Positions 55,471 through 64,000 of a DNA stretch of 64,000 nucleotides are shown piece after piece; position 1 is the first letter of the stretch, and each line of letters begins with the position of its first letter. The notes below the pieces were generated by a model, which saw only the letters and a program-made list of their open reading frames with translations, did not search any database and was not told the DNA's origin. The DNA is from Pseudorasbora parva. Its lineage: Eukaryota; Chordata; Actinopteri; Cypriniformes; Gobionidae. Both the position numbers and the translations under genes were made by a program. The stretch spans positions 1,577,001-1,641,000 of the forward strand of contig NC_090172.1 in NCBI RefSeq assembly GCF_024679245.1, in the 5' to 3' direction.

Positions 55471-55668
55471 GCTAAGGACATGCTAACAACATGCTAATAC
55501 ATGCTAGAAAATCAGGACAGCAACATTTTAATTCATGTTACAAATGTGTTAAACATGTCAGCAAAATGTAAAATAATGTTAGAAAAATGCTAACAACATG
55601 CTAATTAATGCTAGACAAACATGCTATTAACATTTTAAATTATGCTGGCAACATGCAAGCAAGGGATA

Positions 55669-55795
55669 ATGTCCACCCAGCCGGTTGTTATCGCAGAATA
55701 AACCCCTCCAGAGTGATCAGGACCCCGAGGCGAAGCGGAGCGTCACTCTGAAGGGGTTTATTCTGCGATAACAACCGGCTGGGTGGACATTATCC
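55669..55795. repeat. Long hairpin with about 52-bp arms
   Basis: GGATAATGTCCACCCAGCCG through CCCCTCCAGAGTGA is repeated inverted, almost perfectly, ending ACATTATCC, around a loop of about 25 bp. It abuts an element bounded by TTATTACACG (55799) and CGTGTAATAA (56401-56410). Confidence 0.88.
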
Positions 55796-55798
55796 TGC

Positions 55799-56410
55799 TT
55801 ATTACACGGCTACTAGTCTCAAATAAATTAGACACTAAATATTGTCTTGAGATTAAATATTTGATCAGCTCTTACGCAAAGCTTCTGCGAAGAAAAACAG
55901 TTGCAGACTGCTTTAAGCCTTTATCTATTGCTGCTAAATGTTGAAAATGAATGCTGAAAGGGTTAGTTCAGCCAAAAATGAAACCAAGCCTATGATTTAC
56001 TCACCCTCAGGTCATTATAGGTGTTTATGACATTCTTCTGTCAGACAAATACAATCAGAGTTATATTTAAAAAGTCCAGGCTAACGTTAATCCCAGCAGT
56101 AGTTGGAGCTGTTTTTGAAGGCCAAAAAAATGTTAATAGAGCCTTCTGATTCCAATCGATGCGTTTGTGTGAGAAAAAATATCCATATTTAAAACTTTAT
56201 AAAGGAAACCCGCCTTGAAGTCTTTCATTGTAGCAATGGCTGTTTAAGTATTTAACAGCCACAAGATGGCGCCAGCGTTAAGCACAGAAGTAGTTCCGGT
56301 CAAGATAACTCGCAGTACCCGGATGAGCGGCTGTTATCTGGAAATAAGATACCGCTGGAATGCGCGATTGACCAATCAGAATCAAGTATTTCACAGAGAC
56401 GTGTAATAAT
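55799..56410. mobile_element. MITE with TTATTACACG ends
   Basis: TTATTACACGGCTACTAGTCTC and GAGACGTGTAATAA are inverted ends. It includes a fragment related to the GTTAGTTCA family at about 55957. Confidence 0.6.
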
Positions 56411-56600
56411 TAATGTTAACAAACATGTTAAATCATACTAACGAATGATATCAACAAGCTAAAAGTCTACTTTTACTTTTACTTGAGTAAATTGTAAGTG
56501 TTGTATCGGTACATTTACTGTATTATTTTCCATAAACCTGCCGTCACTACATAATGTTTATTTATTTTTTCCTGTCAACGTAATTGGCTAAGACGATGTG

Positions 56601-56868
56601 TCAATCAATCAACTTCATTTATATCGCGCTTTTACAATGCCGATTGTGTCAGAGCAGCTTCAGTGTTAAACAGGACAATACTGCAGCAGAATTAGATTTG
56701 GCTGTACAGTCGTTCTGGAGTAAACAGTGATGTTATCAGCTTATTTTAATTTATCATATAGAGACAATGTTGGCAGATCAGTATTATAGTTTATAGAATT
56801 AAATAAGACCTAATTAATTAATTTTATTTGTATATTTAGTTGAATAATTTGGATCATAATTTTAGTGT
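56601..56868 (-). mobile_element. L2/CR1-type LINE 3' tail
   Basis: TCAATCAATCAACTTCATTT and ACAATACTGCAGCAGAATTA match the tail of the LINE at 48986-49300. Only the 3' UTR is present. Confidence 0.78.
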
Positions 56869-57208
56869 CCAATGATAACCATGATACCAACCAGCCTACA
56901 GTGAGAGGCACGCACGCTTTATAAAAGGGGATGTTGCTGGTCAATGTATGATAACTGAAATCATAAAATTTCCTTAAACAATTACTAAAAACTGACGGCA
57001 AAATGCTACATTTTCTAATACATGCACAAATGGTATGTATTCACTGCACAAGCTCGCGGTGCCATCTGCTGCAAACACTTCCTTTAGCAGTGGCAAACAA
57101 TTAAGCTTAAGGAAGTTTATTTCAGTGCATATTTTAATGTAATGTGTTCTCACATGGCGATTTAAAATTGTAGTTCATGTAAATAGCAAATAACTTTCAT
57201 AAAACATC

Positions 57209-58071
57209 TGGAGCGGAGTCCAGAGGGCACGGAGAGGAGTCCAGCGGGCACGGAGAGGAGTCCAGCTGGCACGGAGAGGAGTCCAGCGGGCACGGAGCGG
57301 AGTCCAGCGGGCACGGAGCGGAGTCCAGCGGGCACAGAGAGGAGTCCAGCGGGCACGGAGCGGAGTCCAGCGGGCACAGAGAGGAGTCCAGCGGGCACGG
57401 AGCGGAGTCCAGCGGGCACAGAGAGGAGTCCAGCGGGCACGGAGAGGAGTCCAGCGGGTATGGAGTGGATTCCAGAGGGCACGGAGAGGAGTCCAGAGGG
57501 CACGGAGAGGAGTCCAGCGGGCACGGAGCGGAGTCCAGAGGGCACGGAGAGGAGTCCAGAGGGCACGGAGAGGAGTCCAGAGGGCACGGAGAGGAGTCCA
57601 GAGGGCACGGAGAGGAGTCCAGCGGGTATGGAGTGGATTCCAGAGGGCACGGAGAGGAGTCCAGAGGGCACGGAGAGGAGTCCAGAGGGCACGGAGAGGA
57701 GTCCAGCGGGCACGGAGAGGAGTCCAGCTGGCACGGAGAGGAGTCCAGAGGGCACGGAGAGGAGTCCAGCGGGCACGGAGCGGAGTCCAGCGGGCACAGA
57801 GAGGAGTCCAGCGGGCACGGAGAGGAGTCCAGCGGGTATGGAGTGGATTCCAGAGGGCACGGAGAGGAGTCCAGAGGGCACGGAGAGGAGTCCAGCGGGC
57901 ACGGAGCGGAGTCCAGCGGGCACAGAGAGGAGTCCAGCGGGCACGGAGAGGAGTCCAGCGGGTATGGAGTGGATTCCAGAGGGCACGGAGAGGAGTCCAG
58001 CGGGCACGGAGAGGAGTCCAGCGGGCACGGAGAGGAGTCCAGCGGGCACGGAGAGGAGTCCAGAGGGCTCT
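57209..58071. repeat. 21-bp minisatellite, about 41 copies
   Basis: The unit is GCGGGCACGGAGAGGAGTCCA with variants at a few positions. A marked variant unit (GCGGGTATGGAGTGGATTCC) occurs at 57454, 57622, 57832 and 57958, spaced by 8, 10 and 6 units. Because 21 is a multiple of three, several frames stay open. Confidence 0.95.
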
Positions 58072-58136
58072 TGTTCCCAAAACATTCAGGGTAAAGCCTC
58101 ACTGCTTCATGAGGCATCCCATTCCTAGTGTGTAGT

Positions 58137-59116
58137 GCAGCAGAGATGAGGAGATCCAGGACTTCCAAACAAACAGGCTTTATTCAAAGAGACTTCACAC
58201 AAAACGCTAAATGCTTCCAACAGAACACTAAACACTGTTAAGATAAGACCGGACAATGAGTGACTAAACATGGGAGAACTAAACACAAACACTAGGTGCG
58301 TTTACATGGAGCACTGTAATCGGTTTACAAGTCCAATCCGAATGAAAATGCTCCATATAAACACCTCAAGCAGAATAGAAATGCCCAAACCGAATGAAAT
58401 TGTAATCAGTTTGAGAGGGGTGCGATAAACCTTTTCATTAACCGATCAAACCAAAAATGTAACCATGTAAACGACCTGACCCGATTACTTTTGAGTGTGC
58501 GTCCTTACATGACGTGATACACAGCTCACGCCTTCACCACTGACACAGGCTATAATGTTGAGAGGAACGTACATTTTTCTGAGGGGTAAACTTTTTATTT
58601 CGTTAGAAGTTATGAAGACGAAGTTGGCATAATTACACAGACATAGCCCGGCTACATCCTCTCATCTTGACAGCGTTTGTTCACTTCACATTTTATCTGG
58701 GATGATTACACTTTACAATAAGTAAATAGCTTTTATAAAACCGTATTAGTCCTGGTGGCCGTTGCTGGAGAGGACAGAGTCGACATTTCTGATGTGGCAG
58801 ACAAACTGCTCTGTGATGATTGCGATTGAAAGTCAGCTCATGTAAACCCCAGATCGGTTTAGATAACGTCTCATGTAAACAGTCCACTAAATCTTTCAAT
58901 GCGAATTATTTTAATTGGAATGACAAAAAAGTCTGCATGTAAACGTGGCTACTGATGACTAGACTAACGAGGGGAACAGGTGACACAGATGACAATTAAC
59001 TAAACACAGCTGAAACTAACTAAACGGATGAGGGTGACCAAGGCAACAGAAACGTGGCGGGAAACTAACAAAGGAACATGTGACCAGTGTAAACACAACC
59101 AAACAGACATGTGACA
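58137..59116 (-). mobile_element. Solo LTR split by a MITE
   Basis: On the minus strand it starts TGTCACATGTCTGTTTGG and ends near CTCATCTCTGCTGCA, with AATAAA before the end (GAATAAAGCC). It is related to other TGTCACATG LTRs here. A GTTTACATG-type MITE sits inside at 58295-58952. Confidence 0.65.
58295..58952. mobile_element. MITE with GTTTACATG-type ends
   Basis: GTGCGTTTACATGGAGCACT at left and CTGCATGTAAACGTGGCT at right. It is the short relative of the level-3 element at 52283-54154. Confidence 0.72.
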
Positions 59117-59149
59117 TCATGTTAGCAACATGGTAAAAGGCTTGTTCGA

Positions 59150-59850
59150 CTTCACCCAGCGATGCGCAGACCGATCGGCGGCTGACTTGAAGCAGTGCAT
59201 GCAGGTTAGAAATTTTGTCTGACTTGAGACAGCGCCGACGGCACGTGACTGTGACGTATGTCAACAAAGTACCGCGAGAGCGATTCGAGAGCAGCCGCTG
59301 ATGCAGCCGCTGCAGATTCTCTAGGGTGGCTGCAGGAGGCTGCTCGAGCTCTGATGACGACAGCTGATCCACGATTGGCCGATTCGCCGTATGACAGCGA
59401 TCACGTGCGTTTCGTGTTTATTCTAAAACCTTATGTTACGCTAATGCTCACAAATCATTTATTTATAACAGTAAAACCTCTTTTCATGTAGTCACGATGT
59501 TATATCATCATGTTTATCAAACTAAAACTGATAAAAAACGTTGACAACACATTGATAGTGTAGGTTTATATGTTGAACTTTAATCTTGTCCAAATAGACG
59601 CTTTATTAAGCAGTACATAAAGTATTAAATGAAAATGTAATTTGAAGCATCTGTGTATTTGAGAAATATTGCATTTATTTAACTTCAGCTGTGATAAAGT
59701 TTGTAAACGCAGTGCAAGCGTCACCACGGGAAGCAGAAAGTGTCCGACTTCACGTCTCTGTTTGCAGCTCCTCCCCGCCTGCACTCGGCTACTCTCGCTG
59801 ATCGCATCCATCAAGCCGCAGCCGATGTCCAACACACCTAAAAATAAGTA
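59150..59850. other. Insert in the ATGCTAACA array, unassigned
   Basis: GC-rich ends (CGACTTCACCCAGCGATGCG and GCCGCAGCCGATGTCCAACA) suggest a MITE, but I could not align the ends. It has no supported ORF. Confidence 0.35.
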
Positions 59851-60262
59851 GCATGCTACTTTATGCTAGAAATGTGTTCAAAATGATAATAGCATGTTAA
59901 TGTATGCAAACAAATGTGTTAAAACATGGTAGAAACATGTAAAATCATGCTAGCAATTTGTTAAAACATGCTACTAACGTGTTAACTCATGCAAACAACA
60001 CATTAAATAATATGACCAATATGTTAATTAATGCTTCCAAAATGCTAAATCATGATCGAATCCTTCTAAGTCTGGCAATGTGTTAAAACAAACTAACAAC
60101 ATCTCATTAGTGTTAGCAATGATGAATCATACTAAAAATGCTAATTAATGTTGGCTACATGTTAAATCATGTCTGCAACATGCTTATTCGTGCAGGCATG
60201 CTAGCAAAACATGCTAATTCATGTTAGCAATATGTTAGGACATGTTAATTAATGCTGGCAAC

Positions 60263-60849
60263 GTCTTTCTTTCTCTTTCGACTTCACTACATATTACCCT
60301 TAAAACTTTCGAACTTTCATACAGATCAAGCCAACATCAAAGTTTGTCCCAAAGATCTTTACTCCTCTAGGTTCATACTGAAACAGGCTTTAAAGTACAC
60401 AAAAATATGTAACATTTGAAGTTTAAACTAATTTTTCGTCCTGTTGTTTAGGGTTTAGAATCATCCGGTTTCAAACCCACACCAAATAAGCTGTTTTCTT
60501 TTATTTATGGCATCTTTCGACCTCTATATTTATTCCTTTAGATAATTTTCCAGCTGACTGGCTCGTTCCCATTGATGTGCAAATGCAATAATGAGACCCT
60601 GAATCACCTCTTCAACAGGTTTGAGCCTCTCGCCTCTCACAATGAGGCTCCTTTGTTTCCGTCAACCTGCCTGAGCTTGAAAAACCAGTTTACAGATGAA
60701 AAGTGAATACACTTCCCACATGCCACATGTTTCTGCCCAGTTCAGGAGTCCCTCATGCATGCAGTCTCTCCACTGCCAGTAACAAAAGCAGACTTGTTTT
60801 CGCAAGCTGATCCAAACCGTACTTTTATATAGTCATAATATGTCAGCTA
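60263..60849. other. Unassigned intergenic DNA
   Basis: Nothing recognised. Confidence 0.4.
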
Positions 60850-61568
60850 CACTGTAAACATTTTTTGTTGTTTTAACTTGAGAAAGTAAGTAACCTGGTT
60901 GCCTTAACAATTTGAGTGTATTGAAATAAAACATTATTGATACAATGAGGGAAATTGGTTTTAAAAAAATAGAAACTCAAAATATTTTTGTATCTGAACC
61001 ACATAAAAAAATGTGATGAATCCTGAAAATAGCACAATTTGGCTGCGTCATCACAAATAAAACACAGAAATACCAAATATGCTTACAAAAATATTTTAAT
61101 AATATTTGAATAAAGGTTGTCAATTCTCAAAAATGTTCATTGCATGAACTTTGTATTATTAATTTCAATAAACTCAAAATTGTAAGGTCACCAGGTAACT
61201 TATTTTTTAAATAATTTTTAAGTGTATATTTCCTGCTACACTGTAAAAAAGTTACCTGGTTGCCTTAAAATTTTTAGTTAATTGAAAATAATAATTTGAG
61301 TTGATACGATGAACATTTTGTAGGAATCGACAACCTTTACTCAAATATTATTAAAATATTTTTTTACTTGACGCACTGAAACATGCCAAATTGGGCTTTT
61401 TCATTATTTATTAACATTTTTATGTGGTTCAGATACAATAATATTGAGTTTCTATTTATTAAACCAATTCCCTTCATCGTATCAACAACATTTTTTAATT
61501 TTCAATTTTTAATTTCAATAAACGCAAAATTTTAAGGCAACCAGATTACTTACTTTTTTAAGTTAAAC

Positions 61569-61634
<66 letters not shown>

Positions 61635-61775
61635 AATTATGTATAAGAATAAGCATTGACAAAAATGTAAAATGTGTACTTTGAATGCAATGTAAGTCGC
61701 TTTGGATAAAAGCGTCTGCCAAATGCATAAATGTAAATATCTATATATATGTTTTTTTTTTTTTTTTTTTTACAG
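60850..61775. repeat. Pair of related AT-rich palindromic MITEs with (TA)n
   Basis: TACACTGTAAA and the AACCTGGTTGCCTTAA-type motif occur at about 60850 and 61240, with inverted partners (AAGGCAACCAGATTACTTAC at about 61533; TTTACAGTG at 61770). A (TA)n tract lies at 61571-61632, followed by a SINE/LINE-type tail GTCGCTTTGGATAAAAGCGT at about 61696. Confidence 0.6.
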
Positions 61776-62436
61776 TGAATGCATTAAGCTTCCGCTTACA
61801 TGCATATGCAATATGATTGGGACATGGTTAATCATCTGTTTCCGTGTCTCCAATATCACTTTCCACCCTGATAGCCTTTGGAAATATATATATTCCAAGT
61901 AATAAAAGCCAATTTCGCAATGATGATGACAGGAAGTGATCGTTTTTCATGGGAAAACAACGGCACAAACATCATTTAACCCAAACGTACTAATGTTTTG
62001 AAGCTGAGATGTTTCATTTTTCAGAAGATCGTTCATTTGCAGTGCACGTGTTGATCAGTGCTGAGGAAACCCACTGTGTGTTAACAATGCAAACTGAAGC
62101 AGGGGTTAATTGGGGGGTTTTGGGGTGTGGTGGAATTGCTCAGATCTCAGGTCAAGCTCCGGCTCTGTAATCCCTGCCGTCTGTCTGAGAGCTAATGTGT
62201 CACCTTAATACCCCGGGGGGTAAAGAGACTGTCAAGAGACGATATTTACTATATCAACAAACGCTCTGGACACAAACACTGTGTCACTCGGGTGACTATA
62301 TGGAGACATTACGTATTTTTTTTTATTTTATGTTTTAGTCTCTTCTGCTCACCAATGCTGTGTTTATTTGATCATAAATCCAGTAAAATAGTGAAATATT
62401 CCTCCAGTGTAAACCATCTGTTCTCTATGTGAATAC
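61776..62436. other. Unassigned intergenic DNA
   Basis: No gene or repeat recognised. Confidence 0.4.
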
Positions 62437-62830
62437 ACTGCAAATAATGCTCTTAGTAATTTTGTCTTGTTTCTAGTCTAAATATCTAACAATTCTTAAA
62501 TCAAGATGCATTTACTAGATAAGATATTTAAGATATTTATTTACATAAGATATTTTTTCTTGTTTTGTTGAAAATAATATCTAAATGAAGAGAGTTTTTG
62601 CTTAAAACAGGCAAAATGATCTGCCAATGGGGTGAGAAAAATAATCTTGTTTCTGATTGAAATCTTGTTTCTTGTTTCCGTCCCAAACAGAAATAAGATT
62701 ATTTTTCTCACCACATTGGCAGATCATTTGCTTGTTTTAAGCACTTCATTTTGATATGTTTATTATTTCATTTTACTTAAAGCATTTTGATATAAGAATA
62801 TTCAGATATTTGGACTGGAAACAAGAAAAA
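62437..62830. mobile_element. CACTGCAAA MITE lacking its right terminus
   Basis: It starts CACTGCAAATAATGCTCTTA and runs to GGACTGGAAACAAGAAAA, where the family should continue to TTTGCAGTG but is replaced by a (GTCAA)n tail. Confidence 0.7.
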
Positions 62831-62831
62831 A

Positions 62832-63300
62832 AGTCAAGTCAAGTCAAGTCAAGTGCATCTTTATTGTCATTCCCCTTAGCCTGACAAGCCAGACTCACAT
62901 CAAGATGTTTGGTCACTAATTGCACAAGCACGGAAAGAAGGGAAAAAGGCGTAATACAGAGGTCCATTTGGTTATATTGAAGGAAGGCGCATTGACCCAA
63001 CGAAATCCTGCACTTGAACTTTCTTACGGGTATGGATGTAGCCTGACAGGCCAGACCCACATCGAGATTGGCCTGACCAGAGTTTGGCGTTTACAGCTCA
63101 GAAGTGTATTGAGAGTTGCTAGACGACACTTGCGGCAGATTAGATTTGCTACCTCTAAAGTGCGTCTAGATTTCTAGGCTACATTCCCCTATATACATGT
63201 ATAGATTGGAACGAGATGGCGTTTCCTCAGGACCATGGTGTAACGAACATTACACAACAAACAAAGTGCAGTAGCGCAGGATAATATACAAGACAACTTT
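62832..63300 (-). mobile_element. LINE-type 3' tail with (GTCAA)n, interrupted
   Basis: AAGTCAAGTCAAGTCAAGTG, then CATCTTTATTGTCATTCC and, after the insert, GGAACGAGATGGCGTTTCCT. It is a common fish repeat tail. The MITE 62877-63181 interrupts it. Confidence 0.6.
62877..63181. mobile_element. MITE with 9-bp TSD, second copy
   Basis: TAGCCTGACAAGCCAGAC ... GATTTCTAGGCTA is flanked by CATTCCCCT on both sides (62868-62876 and 63182-63190). A second internal left end at about 63041 suggests a composite structure. Confidence 0.8.
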
Positions 63301-63396
63301 TTTGTAATATTTATTAATATCCTACATTTTTAATGTAATGCTAAATAAAAGTACTCTTAAATAATTAAGCCTTTTTAAAGATTTACTCTACTAATA

Positions 63397-64000
63397 TGCA
63401 CTATATTGCCAAAAGTTGTGTAACGCCTGCCTTTACATAAACTTTAATGTCATCCCATTGTTAACCCGTGGGGTTTATTATGGAGTCGGCCCACCCTCTC
63501 TCACAGCTCCAGCTCTTCTGGGAAGGCTTTCCTCAAGGTTTAGGAGTGTGTTTATGGGGATTTTTGCCCATTCTTCTAGAAGCTCATTTGTGAGGTCAGG
63601 CACTGATGTTGGACGAGAAGGCCTGGCTCTCAGTCTCCGCTCTAATTCATCCCAAAGCTGTTCTATCGGGTTGAGCTCAGGACTCTGTGCAGGCCAGTCC
63701 AGTTCCTCCACACCAAACTCCTCATCCATGTCTTTATGGAGCGACGCTTTGTGCACTGGAGCGCAGTCATGCTGGGACAGGAAGGGGCCGTCCACAAACT
63801 GATCCCACAAAGCTGGGAGCATGAAATTATCCAAAATGTCTTGGAATGCTGAAGTATAAAGAGTTTCAAACTTTGCACTCGGCACAATGCAGTCAGGCGA
63901 GTCCCGTTCTCCTGGTGACGGCCAAACCCAGACTCGTCCATGTGATTGTCAGCCTGAAGCGTGATTGGTCGCTCAGAGAACACGTCTCACTGCTCTAGAG
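63397..64000 (-). mobile_element. Tc1-like transposon, right part runs off the window
   Basis: It begins after TA with TGCACTATATTGCCAAAAGT. The minus strand encodes the C-terminal half of a Tc1-like transposase. Confidence 0.82.
63478..63983 (-). pseudogene. Tc1-like transposase C-terminal fragment
   Basis: The C-terminal catalytic region (LSQHDCAPVHKASLHKDMDE, ELNPIEQLWDELERRLRARP) is readable. It includes the second Asp (QHDCAP) and the Glu of NPIEQLW. A frameshift near 63885 breaks it from the upstream part, so this copy is likely inactive. The rest is off the window. Confidence 0.82.

Larger units (their letters stand above)
55471..60262. repeat. Degenerate ATGCTAACA-type array, split by insertions
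   Basis: Motifs like ACATGCTAACAACATGCTAA recur at 55480-55650, 56410-56460, 59120-59150 and 59850-60260. Between them lie a hairpin element, a LINE tail, the 21-bp minisatellite, a solo LTR and a further insert. Confidence 0.6.

Noticed and set aside
57209..58071. CRISPR-like array
   Set aside because: Units are directly adjacent with no unique spacers, and this is a vertebrate genome.
57162..58168. Long open frames of 200-320 codons on both strands
   Set aside because: All are by-products of a 21-bp tandem repeat; frames open on both strands at once, with no splice or domain evidence.
59016..59491. 118-codon and 77-codon frames
   Set aside because: They cross the end of a solo LTR and an unassigned insert; no homology or splice support.

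Overview
This is vertebrate nuclear DNA, almost certainly from a teleost and most likely a cyprinid. The evidence is short exons with GT-AG splice sites in long introns, a classical cadherin gene structure close to fish E-cadherin (cdh1), a 5S-rRNA-derived SINE, and very dense fish-type transposons (DIRS, Tc1-like, hAT-like MITEs, L2-like LINE tails, solo LTRs).

The only host genes I can support are two tandem cadherin-1-like loci, both on the minus strand. Locus A (right, 47.2 -> 30.8 kb) has ten recognisable exons: signal peptide, prodomain (2 exons), furin site plus start of EC1, the rest of EC1, EC2, then two EC5-type exons, the last ending in a stop codon. EC3, EC4, the transmembrane segment and the catenin-binding tail are not visible, yet the exon phases across the gap agree. 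Locus B (left, 27.9 kb -> off the left edge) has exons 1-8. A tandem second copy of exons (4)5-8 (called 4'-8' here) lies at 156-1398, and the gene continues beyond position 1. Introns of A and B align in stretches (about 41.7-47.9 kb with 11.9-28.6 kb, and 35.9-40.0 kb with 1.9-3.4 plus 8.8 kb). The loci are therefore a segmental duplication, and each serves as an empty-site control for insertions in the other.

Four DIRS-type tyrosine-recombinase retrotransposons are present. DIRS-1 (3420-8776, minus) looks nearly intact: gag-like ORF, RT/RNase H/methyltransferase-like ORF, tyrosine recombinase ORF, inverted terminal repeats and an internal complementary region. DIRS-2 (20711-25154, plus), DIRS-3 (33288-35868, plus) and DIRS-4 (48007-50978, plus, rearranged) are dead.

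Other content by region: 8.9-11.6 kb MITEs, an L1-like ORF1 remnant and a solo LTR; 12.8-13.5 kb a MITE; 14.5-19.2 kb a composite B-specific insertion with a hAT-type element and a 9-bp-TSD MITE; 25.3-27.4 kb B-specific hAT-type insertions nested three deep; 28.6-29.0 kb a GT/CT/CA compound microsatellite; 31-33 kb LTR remnants, a 5S-derived SINE and a solo LTR; 36.7-39.4 kb a non-autonomous LTR retrotransposon inside intron 5 of A; 40.3-41.5 kb a broken Tc1-like element; 44-46.4 kb SINEs and a MITE; 51.7-54.4 kb four elements nested in one another; 55.4-60.3 kb a degenerate ATGCTAACA-type array split by insertions and by a 21-bp minisatellite (57.2-58.1 kb); 60.8-63.3 kb AT-rich MITEs and a LINE tail; from 63.4 kb a Tc1-like transposase fragment. 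The right 16 kb is upstream intergenic DNA with no host gene I recognise.

The most notable points are a possible alternative exon cassette in locus B whose copies differ only by amino-acid replacements in my hand count, a possible secreted mini-cadherin from locus A, and two DIRS insertions at a GTT trinucleotide whose empty sites survive in the paralogous locus. All alignments were made by eye.
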